Shown here: piece after piece, positions 1-11,333 of the stretch
Position numbering within the stretch: the first letter of the stretch is position 1
Layout of the letters: every line of letters begins with the position of its first letter
NCBI GenBank assembly: GCA_030998015.1
Contig: JARWMV010000052.1
Location: 1 to 64,000 of the forward strand
From: Ceratorhiza oryzae-sativae
Taxonomy: Eukaryota > Basidiomycota > Agaricomycetes > Cantharellales > Ceratobasidiaceae
Length of the DNA: 64,000 nucleotides
Direction of reading: 5' to 3'
Program-made: the position numbers and the translations under genes
Notes under the pieces: generated by a model
The model's database searches: none
Told to the model about the DNA's origin: nothing
The model's input: the letters and a program-made list of their open reading frames with translations, nothing else

Positions 1-553
1 TATACAAGATTATTTCAACTCCGATGTGAAATTCTGCAGTTCCACAGTTGCTTCTACTGCTTCTATCTCTTATCAGTTGTGACTCACTGTATGGACTTGT
101 TTGTTATGATGTGGCTTGTACTATGTATATAAACTGGGTCAAGTTTGCAGAGGACTCCTCAAGAACTTGACCTCTCGTCAAATACAAGTTCTTTTCTTTT
201 CTTACTATTTTCCTCATTGCCTGACTTGTCATCATTGACATCAGGTCAAGTTCTTGTCAATCATAAGTCTCAGTGTTGTCTGGGATATGTCTGGAACACC
301 GTTGGCGTTGTCTCAAGATAACTCCCCATTGCCTTCCCCAATCCCACTCCACCTATCCACAGCCACATGACATCATTGCCCTATATGTGCCTCTGTGAAA
401 CCTTGCATACCTATATCAGTTGAAGTGCTACTGGTCTTCACAGACATGGCTGCTCACTGACCAAAGGTTGGGTCCCTCACACATCATAACAAGCTTCAGT
501 TCTCTAATCTCTTTCATTGACAAGAGGTGGGGTTGCTCATTGCCCTTAAGTAG

Positions 554-1372
554 TTGAGCAACAGAGGTCACTTTCCTATTCCAATAGACTCAGGAAAGGG
601 TCTATTTTTCTTTTTATCTTGCTCTTGCTCAAGTACATCTCTGACGGAATGCATGGCCCTCAAGTGGCACAACCTTTTACAGAAGACCAGTGCTGCCATT
701 TGTGTGGGTGGTTTGGACACCTGTCTATCCATTGCTTCACCCTCAATTTGGTTGAAGATATCCTTGAAGAGGCCAGGCACATCAATTTTAACCAAGTAAT
801 AATTGTCAAAGTCTGCCCCCAGAAAGTTGGACAAGCCCAACAAGCCTTTGTTACTGAGCCAGGTGCCCCTGAGTGCAAAATTTGCCACCAAGCAAACAGA
901 GCCACCTTCCCTGCATGCTGCCCCTACTGTCCTAAAAAGGACAAATTTTTATACTACTACACCATCCCCCACAACCAGCTATAAGCTGGAGAACCTTGGC
1001 CAACAACTTTTTCATCACCTGTCAAACACCATTGAAAACTTCCAAGACAGGTATTGTTATTACCAAAATAAGTACAAAGAAACTTGTGAAAAATTTCACA
1101 AAGCCAAGGCCCACTGTGCATACCTAACTGAGCGTTTGCATGAACATCAGGAGGACTATCTATCCCTCCTCCAAGACCACCTCAGACTAGAAGCAATAGT
1201 CCGAGAAACAACTGCACCCCATGAGTACGCCTTCCCTGTCTTCTCAACACTGTCAGACCTCCCTCATCCTACCTTTTTAAGTGGCACAGGCTCACCAATT
1301 CAGGAAGAAGCACCCCTTCCAGCAGCCCAAGTCAATTCTCCCCAAGGAAGCCCTCCTTCAGGACCAAATTAA
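554..1372 (+). pseudogene. Accessory zinc-knuckle/coiled-coil frame upstream of Gag
   Basis: Two overlapping frames appear to be one broken reading frame. At about 680-725 one frame reads CHLCGWFGHLSIHC, a CX2CX4HX4C zinc knuckle, followed by a second cysteine-rich patch (CKICHQ...CCPYC, about 877-930). The other frame, open from 803 to 1372, carries a region rich in charged and aromatic residues that looks like a coiled coil (about residues 65-135), then a Pro/Ser-rich tail. Joining them needs one frameshift near 830-960. It lies on the same strand just upstream of the recognisable Gag, so it is probably part of the same retrotransposon. I do not recognise the protein. An N-terminal Gag segment or a nucleic-acid-binding accessory protein are both possible. 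Confidence 0.45.
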
Positions 1373-1738
1373 ACTGAAAAGGGTGGAATGCCCATATTGT
1401 TGTCAGGACACCAAAAGTTGGGATTTGGACAACACATGGTTGAGGTTTGGGGGAATCAAAAACTTCAAAATTTATAGACTTGTGTGAGGAACAGAAATCC
1501 TCTACTATCAAAATAACTCTCAATTTCCTGTACTTCCTTATTGTCTCTGTCACCTCTAGAATCCATCTGAGTCCTTTTTGAAATGGCATCGCCAACTCCT
1601 GCACCCACTTGGGCAAATATGTCCAATGGAGACAAAGTGGTCTACATGCTTCAGTCAATGGATGAACTGTGAGAACGAACCAACAACCTCCAAAATGATA
1701 TTGGGGATGTTGAACATAACAACAAAACCTACACAGAC

Positions 1739-2899
1739 TTGCTCAAGGCAAAGCTCACAACTAACCAAGCAAAGATAGATGCTGACATGGCTGGGCTGGC
1801 CACCAATGTTAACAACCTAGTCAGCATGTTAGCGATCCTTCAAACCACCATCACATGCATCAAAGCGCAAATCCACACCTTGGGCGGCACCAGCATTGCC
1901 CAAGTACAACCTTCCTCAAGCACAACTCAGCCACAACCAGCAGCTGCCACTCCCTCTAGCAGATCAACTGCAAAAGTTAAGATGGCTGCTCCCCAAAAAT
2001 TTGATGGCACAAAGTGTGAAGACACCATCTCATTTAGGATCACATGTGTGTGATATATCAATACAAATATGAGTGGGCACTCTGCTGACCAGGTGGTCAC
2101 CTTCATTATGTCCTACCTCAAAGGATCTGCTGCTGAATGGGTTAACTCATATGAGGAATTTGAAATTTTAAACCCTGGAACTGCGATCCCATGGCTTCAT
2201 GATGCCAACCTGTTTTGGCAGGAGTTTACCACCTGTTATGGGGACCTGAACTGCACTGAAAATAACTGCAACAAGTGGTGGAAACTGAAACAATCCAAGA
2301 AGGTTCAGGATTATCTCACCCTATTCAATTTATATTCAACAGGGCTCAACTACAATGATGCAGCCATGCATGACCAGTTTTATGATGGTCTATCATCAGA
2401 CATAACAGACAGCATGGTGGCCCAAAATTACAACCCCTGCACCAAAACCTTTGCCCAGCTCACTCAGCAAGCCCTGGAAATCAACTGCCACCTCATTTCA
2501 TTTGGTAGCAAAAGGACATCCCATGAGGGTAACAAGTCCAACAGCAACAATGCCTCATCCAGCAGGCCAACAACTATCTCCCAAAGCAATCCCCAAAAAG
2601 AGAAATTCAAGAATGGGGAGCAGATATACAAGATCAAGGACAGCAGGGCAGTCAAGGGCAAAATTGTGGCCATTGGGCCCAATGCCAAGGGCTTCACTGT
2701 TCCCACTGTTCGCTATGATGGTAGCAATTCCAATGTACAAGAATCCTTCAAGGACATAAAGAGGGACAATCAACCACCAGCAGCCCCCAAGGCAAATGAT
2801 CCTGATGCAATGGACCTGGATAGTGCAGGAAAAGGGAAAGGAACAAATACCTGCTATAACTGTGAAGGACATGGTCATATTGCCACTAAGTGCCCTTGA
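1739..2899 (+). pseudogene. Gypsy-A Gag (broken)
   Basis: A retrotransposon Gag that would form the capsid and bind RNA. The first part has a helical region and an Ala/Thr/Pro linker, then KMAAPQKFDGTK, typical of the start of fungal Gypsy capsid domains. A TGA at 2051-2053 interrupts the frame, which continues in the same register to 2899. The capsid-like region (about 2069-2480, with SYLKGSAAEWV) is followed by a basic linker and a C-terminal CX2CX4HX4C knuckle (CYNCEGHGHIATKC, about 2853-2894). The frame ends with TGA at 2897-2899, where a conserved Arg codon CGA is plausible. Protease continues downstream in another frame. Confidence 0.75.
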
Positions 2900-2967
2900 G
2901 CCAAGATGTCAGGTTACAAAGCAGTTGTGGAGGGTGTAGAAACAACTGACGATGAGTCAGTAAAAGA

Positions 2968-4800
2968 ATGAGCTCAAACCATGCCAGGGGGGTGGTCTTG
3001 GGCACTATGTTACAAAATGCACAGAATGAAAATAAAAATATGGAAATGGAATGTATGTCATTAGGAAACCAATCACAACTTCAGTTTTTCTTTCATGCAT
3101 TCCCACTGTGCATAACCCTCAAACACAAATCTGCATATAATATGAAAAAATTCAATGGATGGGCCATGATTGATTCAGGGGCCACATCAATATTTATCCA
3201 TGAAGACCTCATTAAACAATATCATATCCCTACTGTCTCCCTAAAAACGCCAAAAAAACTACAAGTAATCAATGGAAGGGAGATCAACTCAGGGTCTGTG
3301 ACCCACTATTGCACCTTTGAGTTGTGAATTCAGGAGCACTGAGAAATTCTCAGTGCTTATGTTGTGAACGTTGGCAAAAATGATTTAGTCCTGGGCATGT
3401 CATGGCTCAAATTCCATAACCCTGACATTGATTGGGATGGAAAGGACATGAAGTTCAACTCACCAATATGCTTGAAGCACTGCATCACAAAACCCTTACA
3501 TGTGTGTGCAAACAAACCCAAGGAGCTCCAGTTGGACTCCTTAGACTCCCTCCCAGCAAAATATAAAGAATTCCAGAAAATATTTGCTGAAGAAGATGAT
3601 GTCCAGCCATTACCACCCCATAGAAAGTGGGATATGGAAATAGATTTAAAGCTGGATGCCAAGCCAAGGCATGGCCCCATATATAGTGTGGGTGTCAAGG
3701 AAGATGCAGAATTGCACAAAACCTTGGACCACCAACTGAAAGCAGGGCATATCAGACCCTCAAGGTCACCAATGGCATCCCCAGTCATATTTGTTAAAAA
3801 GAAGAATGGGAAGCTGTGCATGTGCATTGACTACCAGCAGCTAAATGAAATGACCGTCTCCAATGTGTACCCACTCCCACATATCAATGATATTGTGGAG
3901 ACTTTGCATGGGGCAAAGATATTCACCAAGTTTGATCTAAAGTGGGGTTTCAACCTCATACAAATTTGGGAAGGAGACAAATGGAAGGCTGCTTTTAAGA
4001 CCAAATATGGGCTGTATAAGCCCTTAGTCATGCAATTTGGCCAAAAGAATGCACCAGGAACCTTCATGGCCATGATCTGGGAACAGTTCCAAGACATTGA
4101 GGGCATTTATGTTGTAACCTATATGGACAACATATTAGTATTCTCCAAAAACCAAGAAGAACATGATGAACATGTCAAAGAAGTCTTGTGTCATCTCCAA
4201 AAAGCTGGCCTATACTGCGCCCTGGAGAAATGTGTTTTTGATGTCACCAAAGTTGATTACCTGGGAATAGCAGTGACTCCCCAGGGAATTAAAGTAGACC
4301 CAGCCAAGGTTGAAAAAGCTGTTGAATGGCCAACCCCTACCAACCCAACTGAAGTCCTGGAAGGGTTGGGGTTTGCAAACTGGTTAAGGCACTTCATAAA
4401 AGACTTTTCAAAAATCACAAAATGTCTTTATGAACTTGTCAAGAAGGATGTAAAATGGGAATGGACAGAAGAAAGGGATCAGGCATGGAACCTGCTGAAG
4501 CAGAAATTGAAAGAAGCCCCCTTCCTAATTCAGCCAGAACCCAGCAAACCATTTATTCTGGAAACGGACACCTCAGGCTATGCCACAGGTGCTGTATTAT
4601 TGCAATATGGAGAAGATGGAATGCTTCACCCAATCTCCTACTACTCCAAGGTGATGGTCCTGGCAGAAAGAAATTATGATATTTACAACAAGGAAATGCT
4701 GGCAATTATAAAAGCCCTCAAACACTGGCATCACTTACTAGAGGGGGCCGAACACCCAGTAAACATTGTTTGTGATCACAAAAATCTGGGATATTGGATT
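2968..4800 (+). pseudogene. Gypsy-A Pol: protease, reverse transcriptase, partial RNase H
   Basis: The aspartic protease is marked by MIDSGATSIFI (about 3166-3200). The frame is broken by TGA at 3325-3327 and 3340-3342 and continues in register into the reverse transcriptase (3364 onward). RT landmarks include a KNGKLCMCIDYQQLN segment, DLKWGFN, and the catalytic box, which reads YMDN instead of the usual Y(L/M)DD: the second Asp is Asn (codon 4129-4131), so polymerase activity is not expected. RNase H starts with ETDTSGYATGAVLLQ and runs to about 4795, after which the encoded sequence loses all similarity. Integrase is absent. The host never needs this product; it is an element relic. Confidence 0.85.
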
Positions 4801-5439
4801 TTATGGATCACTAACATTTTCTATTATTTTAGTCTGCTCTGCCAACCTCAAGCGATGCCTCTGTAATTAAATTGTGAAATACTCAAATTTGTATGCACTC
4901 TGAATTGTACTATTTTCCATTCCATTAAATAGTACAAATTTCCCGCTCTCCAACGCATATTTTATTAAGTTTTTACGATAAGATCTCAGAGAGATACAGA
5001 GGTTGCAATATTTCCTCTTATCAGGAGATATTGATTACAACATCGCACCGCTCATATCTCGGCAACCGCTTACGCTATCAAAGCGATCTTATGCTCTATC
5101 GATAGCTAATCTTCGGCAGTATCTGCTGCCCGAAGATCGTCGCGATCCACCGGATCCTCGCGCCGGAATGGCCCGAAGATCATTAGAATCTTACTGGACC
5201 ATCAATCAAGATCTAATGACTCCAGTGAGTCAGGAGAGCTTCCCAAATTGATCCAGAAGCTTCTCTGACTCACTTTATGACTCACTGAGATGTAGCCTCT
5301 GTTCATTACATGTATATACTATGATAATATGATCTACAAGCCAATAGCAGGTCTCAGATGCATCAATGCCTTTGATCCACACCCTGTCTTTACTCTTTAT
5401 CCTATACTGGGCTAGGGTGTACCCCAAGTATAGCAGTAC
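4801..5439. other. Non-coding stretch downstream of Gypsy-A
   Basis: No gene is supported. The sequence changes from Gypsy homology to AT-rich DNA at about 4800 and to a more GC-rich block at about 5035-5215. The only clear structure is the hairpin at 5224-5272. Confidence 0.6.
5224..5272. repeat. Imperfect hairpin
   Basis: Two arms of 18 bases (beginning GTGAGTCAG and ending CTGACTCAC) pair at about 16 of 18 positions around a short loop. A further partial copy of the arm (GACTCACTGAG) follows at once. It could mark the edge of an LTR or a small foldback; its function is unknown. Confidence 0.6.
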
Positions 5440-5700
5440 TCTCTTTTGATGATTGCACTTGCATGCATGTATCTGTTTGGCTCTGGAATGCCCTCCTCAG
5501 GGTATAAAAGGACCTCCTCTGAGGCCATTCCAGATCACCTTCCCTCCTCTACTCAACCCAGACCAGTTATTGGTTTCTTTTTTCTCTTTCTATTTCTCTT
5601 GTCTGTGTGTGATTTCTTATATAACTAGTACTGAGGAATAAAGTACCATATTATTTATATACTGTCTGATTCATTGTGTCTTATATACAGAGATATATAA
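5440..5700 (+). promoter_or_regulatory. LTR-like promoter segment of an unassigned retroelement
   Basis: A TATAAAAGG box at about 5501-5509 lies between CTCCTC and CCTCCTCTGAGG. It is followed by a pyrimidine-rich tract and, about 130 bases later, by AATAAA (about 5637-5643). This arrangement of promoter, pyrimidine tract and polyadenylation signal is typical of a fungal LTR. I could not find a second copy or target duplication in the window, so the edges and family are unknown. Confidence 0.4.
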
Positions 5701-6729
5701 GGATACAATATTGCCTGATTGAGCATGACGTTAAGTACCAGCTATTAGAGGAAATCTAAGTACCTGTAGCTGAGGAAGTACATGCATTAGGCAGCCCTCC
5801 ATCTATCTTATAAGCTATCACTTAAAGTCTAGTATTAAGATTAGTATCAGTTAGTCCAAGCGACTAGGGCTGAACTACATTTAAGATATCTAAGGGAACC
5901 TGACCATAGTAGTCTTGCTCTTTATACCTATAAATTAGTCAGTTTACACTGTGAAAGATTAAGACTACCTTGAGTGTTACTTGATTGCATTGCAACTACT
6001 TTGAGCCTTCTTACTCTAGTCTAAGAAGTATTGAGTACAATTAGTGTATACTAACATATCTACATTTGCTTAAGCTCTAGATATTCAAGTGTACCCTGAC
6101 CTGTAACAGTGTTAGAGCAAGCCAAGATGAAAATACTCAAAATAAGCGCTGTGGCACTGTTACATAATGTGGCAATGCATATATTGTAAAAAATAGAATA
6201 AACTCAACTTAGAGAAAAATATAAAAGATGAAAAATGAAAATAAAATATAATAAATGGTGATCATGACATTGGTTCATGACACTCTGATTCTGATTCCAT
6301 CTCTACTGTGCATCTAGGAAATCTAGGCCTTGTTTATCCATCAATAATATCTACCTCTGTTACCCCTGTCTTGCTTGCTGAGTTACTGGGGCAGACTGTC
6401 TCATCTGGGTTGGTGATGGTTAGATGGGAATCTTGTGGCTGTTCCATTATTTCATCAATAGTGTGATGGATTTTGTTCACTTGTCTGGTTATGGGGGTGA
6501 TTGCACCTGGTGTTTCTTCTTGTGGTTCTGTGGTTGGTGGTCTTGAGGGTCCCTGTATGGGGGTTGTCTGTTCTGGGTGTTCCCTGTGTGGATATGCTCC
6601 TTGTTACCCTTCTTGGTATCTCAGACTCCTGTTCAGGCCAAGAAGTTGGTCTTGATGGTGGTTGGGACATGTTGATGGATTGTTCCTTTGGTGAAAGGAT
6701 CATTGTTGCCATGGATCAGTGAGAAGCTT
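5701..6729. other. No recognisable gene
   Basis: Repetitive-looking, moderately AT-rich DNA. Short frames exist on both strands (6455-6722 is open on both) but give low-complexity products without any domain. It is probably more decayed transposon sequence. Confidence 0.5.
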
Positions 6730-7084
6730 GCTCTACAATGTCACAACCTCTGAAAGCAGTTGTTGGACTTTGGTTTTACAAGTGGCTGATGCCCTTAATG
6801 GGTCTGGACTATGTCTGGACTACTGCTGATGCATGGCTTGTGTTGGCTGGATGCCTTATGTGTGTCTACTGTCTTGTGGCTTGACACCATATGCACTTAT
6901 GTGCTCATGGCTGATGGACACCTGTCACTGAGTAAGCAACTGTGGACAGTGGCTAAGTCAGGTGCTTAGTGCTGGGGCTTGCAATGTGGCCTTGACTCAA
7001 GGCCTTTCTAGCTGTTACTTAAGTTAATAAGTCAGCTAGGGACTATTCTTCACACTGGATGCTTTAGAGGGGAATTGACAAGGT

Positions 7085-7114
7085 AGAGCAAGCTGGGGTG
7101 GACCAGCTTGCTCT
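7085..7114. repeat. Perfect 12-bp-arm palindrome
   Basis: AGAGCAAGCTGG and its exact reverse complement flank a 6-base loop (GGTGGA). It lies near the middle of the 6730-7466 inverted-repeat element. Confidence 0.85.
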
Positions 7115-7162
7115 CCTTGCTCTTATACTATTCTAACCAAGAGAGTGACTAAGCATACATGC

Positions 7163-7268
7163 AGGATGAGTAAGAATGAATGGCAGTGATCAGTCAGCAA
7201 GTAACTAATAATAGTAGGATGAGTAAGGTGAATGGCAGTTGATCAATAAGCAAGTGGCTAATAATAGG
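7163..7268. repeat. Two 53-bp tandem repeats
   Basis: The copies 7163-7215 and 7216-7268 both start AGGATGAGTAAG and end CTAATAATAG, with a handful of differences. A weaker partial third copy (TTAGTAAGCAAGTGG) follows. Confidence 0.8.
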
Positions 7269-7462
7269 ACAAGGCTTAGTAAGCAAGTGGAGGTGCTAAC
7301 TCATGGGGGAAGAGTGGTCAAGCCACAAGACAGAAATAGTAAACAAAGTAAAAAATGATGGTTAGCCACAAGACCTTGATTGTGGCTCATGACACCAGAC
7401 CCTTTAAGGGCATTAGCCACTTGTAAAGCAAGGTCTGACAACTGCTTTTAGAGGTTGTGACA

Positions 7463-8012
7463 GAGCACTGGAACTCTAGAAACAAGTTCTACACAGTCTC
7501 AAAAATACTATGGCCCTTGGGATTGCCTATAATTGCTTTCACAATTTACATCTACTTGGATATGTCAATGCAGACTATGCTGGCAAAAAGCATACAAGCT
7601 GCTCTACTACCAGCTGGGCATTCTTACATGCCAGTGGCATTATTGCTTACTCATCTTGGAAACAGCTGACTATTTCCTTGTCAAGTACCAAAGCCAAATA
7701 TGTTGCTGATGCTAGCAGTGGACAAGAACCTTTATGGAATTGTCAATTTTTATCTGAAATTGGCTTTCTTTCCAAGCATGCAACTCCTTTGCTCTTGGAT
7801 AATTAGTCTGCTATAGCACTCACCAAGAATCCTGTCAATCAGCAGACTATAAAACATATACATGTCAAATATCATTTTATTTGTGAAGTGATTGCTCTCA
7901 AGGAACCTGACCTACAGTAAATTCCCACCAAGAAACAGGTTGCAGATGGACTCACTAAGCCCCTAGGACACCTTAAATTTACCTGTTTTGTGTCTGTGAT
8001 GGGAATGGTTTG
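7463..8012 (+). pseudogene. 3' end of a Ty1/Copia pol (RNase H), decayed
   Basis: This matches the last part of the Copia polyprotein found intact further along (minus strand near 19726-20300). Shared landmarks are GYVNADYAG, STTSWAFLHASG, YSSWKQLTISLSSTKAKYVADAS, KHIHVKYHF and KQVADGLTKPLG. A stop (TAG, 7804-7806) and another near 7918 interrupt it, and the first 25 codons are out of frame, so it is dead. The final stop is at 8010-8012, and a purine-rich tract and LTR follow, in the order expected for the 3' end of a Copia element. The upstream three quarters of the element are missing. Confidence 0.85.
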
Positions 8013-8069
8013 ATAATTTCTATTTTCTTTTCTTTCACCTGCACATTCACACATGAGATTGAGTGGGGG

Positions 8070-8354
8070 TGTTGAATTTAATATCATATCTGTTCATGTA
8101 CGCAGTGTGCTTGTAATTGTTTTCTGTCCATTTCTGATGCCATGCACGAGTTTGCGGGAACCCCCCTTTCCTTAGTTCTGTACCTTTGTAGTTGAGCTAA
8201 GTTGTTGTATTTTCTCTCTTGTCTTATGTATTTCTTTCTCACCATACCTTGCAGTATGATTGTATCTCAGGTATAGTAAATACACCAGTTCTCTGCCTTC
8301 GTAGTTGAGCTAAGTACAATTGTATCTTAGCCCCCGAAACCTCCCTGGGTGAGT
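8070..8354 (+). repeat. Copia-family 3' LTR
   Basis: It starts TGTTGAATTT directly after a purine tract (GAGTGGGGG) and ends near CCTCCCTGGGTGAGT. It carries two copies of a GTAGTTGAGCTAAG motif and is clearly related to the LTRs at 19401-19680, 29990-30269 (opposite strand), 54757-55046 and 59814-59981. Confidence 0.8.
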
Positions 8355-9074
8355 ATAGGGTTCAGTAAAAATTGATCAATTCGGATGGTCAAGATAATTG
8401 GCTAGGTAGCGACGCTATCATGTCTAGGTTTTGTTTGGCCTGCAAGTTAGTTTCATTCATGTAGTCATGTATCTTTCATCAGATCATGCCGTGCTATGCA
8501 CTCCTGGAAAGTGCACAACACACAAACATTGAACACCTGTGCACGCCCCACGAATCGTCATGGTCAGCCAGTCACCCAAGTCGCGAGCGCTTAAGTACCA
8601 GTCAAACACACCACCCTACCCCTGGCCGCGGGCGTCGTGGTTAAGCAGTGCAAAAATAAAATCAGGAATGATGTTCAGTATCTGGAGTATGATAATCACT
8701 CAGTCTAGGTTATTACACATGTCGCATATAAGTATATTTCAAGCCACTCGACCCTGGTAATGTCGGAAGCTGGTGAAAGTTCGGGCCTAATACATGCTCC
8801 AAGGCTTAGATGTTTGGGTCCAGTTCGCGTGAGTTAGGCATTCAGCTTTCGGCCGAGTTGGAAAATCGCCACGTAGCCACCTCTAATGGGTCAGCATCCA
8901 CATGTCATATGCTTAAACAGCCACTACGTTTACGCATTCGGACCATAATGCTTTCATGGCTCCTCGAATTCTAGTTCTAATGATGCACTTCCAGGCTTTC
9001 ACACATGACCACACTCATCGCGTATTTGGATTTGACTCTATGCTTTCAAAACCTCATCAATATTGCAACCTATT
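8355..9074. other. No recognisable gene
   Basis: Sequence between the Copia LTR and the 3' end of the lectin gene. Short frames show no domain or codon pattern worth calling. Confidence 0.5.
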
Positions 9075-11333
9075 TTACACGGGAGCCCAAGCAAGCAGAA
9101 GGCCATGAAGATATGTAGAGCTATGAGAACAAGGTCAGCGGGGTGTCATAAATGCTGAACATCGAAATACCTCTTCCCCATGATGAAGGCGAGGCGCATG
9201 CCTTCTGAGGCCTCACACTTGAACTGTTTGCCCTGGTCGCTTCGCCCATAAATTTCAGTCGATCGACCTGTCAAAAACATCATTAAGATCTTGATATCCC
9301 TCGTGGCGTAAACAAAAGCGTTCTCACCCCGGTTCGTGGTAAAGCACAGTTGAATAATGTAATCACTACTTCTCCCTTGAACCTTCACAAAATATTCACC
9401 CTGTCGCAATGTAAAAGGGGTCATATCCCCAACTGTTGCACCATGTTCAGGTTTCTCGACAGTTTGGCTTTGTGCACCGTTGGTGATAGTGTATGTGGCC
9501 TATGCGTGGATGTGTAAGTTTTCGTTGTTATTTCGTCCTTGTTTAGGTTCTTACCTGGATACTATCGATATATTTTCCTCCCTGAATGGCTATGCCTGAC
9601 ATATACGCACTCTCCGCCGGTCCCATATACGGCCAGTCGTTAAACGGTGAACCACCTATGCCTCCCACGTACTTTGAGTACTTGTGTCCGTGCGGTAAAC
9701 CCAGAGGTACCAGATTATGCCGCCATATAGCCTTCAAAAGTAGGCTAATGTTTATAATCCATGCATCTTTGAGTACATTGGTGAAACTGACCTGGATACG
9801 ATACACTGCATCCTTCTTTGAATAGTAATTTTTCTTGATCCTTCCAGATAAAGCGGAGAGTGCCACGCCGCCACAGTTATAGACGCTGGGTACACCCCCC
9901 TCACCACCATAGTGGGGAGAAATTCTGCCCTTGGAAGTTGCAAACTGCATCCCGATGGTCGTTTCTGGATCTGTCCAAACAAATATTTCCACGATGAATT
10001 CATCTGCGCGGAATGATCAGACCCAAACCGGTAATCAAAACTAGACGGCAATACCTCGTTGGAGACAAAACGCCTGCTCGTTACCTCCGGGACCTCCCAA
10101 GCGACCGGTGTCAATGCCGTCAGTGTATGCGACCTTCAGGGCGTCGACTAGGCTATCTGAAAATATCGTAATGCCCCTAATTGTTTTGAGTGCATGCGGG
10201 GTGCCATCAAACGAGCGGCCTCCGATACTATTGCCTTCTATGACTGGTGGTCTATAGGAGAGTAAGTTCGAGTATAATTCGTGTAATTCCCGTTTGAGAT
10301 CATTTTGCAAGAGGTCCGTTACTGGGATAACTCTAATGATCCTCGCCATAGACCATTGGGACGGATGCCCTGAAGGGTTAAAAGGTCTCGTTAAACCCCA
10401 TTCAACATAATAGAACCAACTTACTCGTCTTTGAGAGCCAGGTCATAATCTCCTCGGGGGCAGAAAGAGTGTCACTACCCTGGAGGCCGAACAGAGTCAA
10501 ACCGCATATGGTTAAATATTAGCTAGCGAATTGACCAATTTCACGCACAAGAATATTGAAGCCAGCAGTTCTATTTGTATGTTGATCCTAGAGTTGAAAG
10601 TTTGAGTCAGTGGACAAACATAGGCCGTTCGTAGGGACAGGTAATTAATCAACTTGTGCACTTACTTGTGCGGATTGAGACGCTGCATCCGATGTCGATA
10701 AAGACGCTCCGAGCTCGAAGACCTATATCCAGGCAAAGTGGTGTAATTGAATGAGCGGATGGCACGGACCGCGTTACATACAGTTGCTATGACGTCACCC
10801 CTGCAGATGCTATTTCTCAAGCGGCTGCTCCTAACAATGGATCGTAAGACCACATACCAGTTTTCAAATACACGATCAAGAGCGTTAAATTTCGCAGCCG
10901 GTGTTTCCGCCGCTAGCGCCTGGCGGATATCTGATTCAAAATTCGGGTGTGGAATGAGATCTGCTGGGGGGATATCAAAGGACAGACGCTGGGACGTCAT
11001 CCGTTTTGTCCTCCATTCTCCACTTTGATCCGCTTCGTGATGTTGTCCAATGCGGGTGGCCGCCCAAGGTGTAATCGTTGAACAAGCTTCGACCGACCAG
11101 CCACAGTGCACATAGTTGGTGATCCGGCTGGATTTCGTTGAGATGGTTTCACTAATGATATTATCTTTCTCTTCGATCCAGTGAGAAGAGTGGTGTTTCC
11201 CCTGAACCTTATACCGTGCCACTGTGTGAATCGATTTCCGAGGGATATCATTGCCGTCAATACGAATTCCACGCAGATCTTGAGTGGAATAAGATTTGGT
11301 ATAAGTTTGCATGGTGTTAGTTTTGACGCACAT
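9075..11333 (-). CDS. MACPF-like protein with two jacalin-type lectin domains
   Basis: A multi-exon minus-strand gene. The 3' half can be read closely: exons 10055-10349 and upstream, 9792-10003, 9555-9731, 9171-9499 and 9075-9120, with 50-60-bp GT...AG introns that keep phase. They encode two jacalin-related lectin domains, a beta-prism fold that usually binds mannose- or galactose-type sugars. The second begins GGIGGSPFNDWPY and GGKYIDSIQ and ends near GLLLAWAPV. Upstream, WLSKTRHPSQW followed by VIPVTDLLQNDLK resembles the end of fungal MACPF-like (perforin-fold) domains, as does SFDIPPADLIP (about 10970). One intron, 10801-10857, is clear. The 5' end is uncertain: ATG at 11333 is used, but coding-like sequence reaches about 11588. 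The lectin part is secure, the MACPF part tentative. A membrane-active, sugar-targeted defence or predation protein is an inference. Confidence 0.65.

Larger units (their letters stand above)
1..4800 (+). mobile_element. Ty3/Gypsy element A, decayed and 3'-truncated
   Basis: A plus-strand Gypsy-type retrotransposon. In order it shows a leader, an accessory zinc-knuckle reading frame, a Gag with zinc knuckle, an aspartic protease, a reverse transcriptase and the start of RNase H. Homology stops at about 4795, inside RNase H, just after the conserved DHKNL-like motif; no integrase or 3' LTR follows. Bases 1-553 hold no convincing coding region. A TATATAAA-like box near 125-132 followed by a T-rich tract suggests the 3' half of a 5' LTR plus leader, but the LTR edges cannot be fixed because the window starts inside it. 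Bases 1373-1738, between the accessory frame and Gag, show nothing recognisable. Several in-frame stops and an altered catalytic site mean the copy is dead. Confidence 0.8.
6730..7466. repeat. Element bounded by about 75-bp inverted repeats
   Basis: The left arm, 6730-6807, and the right arm, 7395-7466, are inverted copies of one another with about 85% identity over about 72-78 bases; both contain TCACAACCTCT and ACAAGTGGCT. A second matching inverted patch lies inside them (6871-6887 against 7314-7332, around CTTGTGGCTTGAC). No coding region is visible between. The size and structure suggest a small non-autonomous element or a rearranged LTR pair. No clean target duplication was found. The right arm abuts the Copia fragment at about 7463. 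Confidence 0.6.

Noticed and set aside
6455..6712. Minus-strand Pro/Thr/Arg-rich frame of 85 codons
   Set aside because: Low complexity and open on both strands; no support as a gene.
9146..9148. Stop of the lectin gene at TGA 9146-9148
   Set aside because: A 50-bp intron (9121-9170) with good splice sites joins to an exon that completes the jacalin C terminus (ending WAPV), so the stop is probably intronic.
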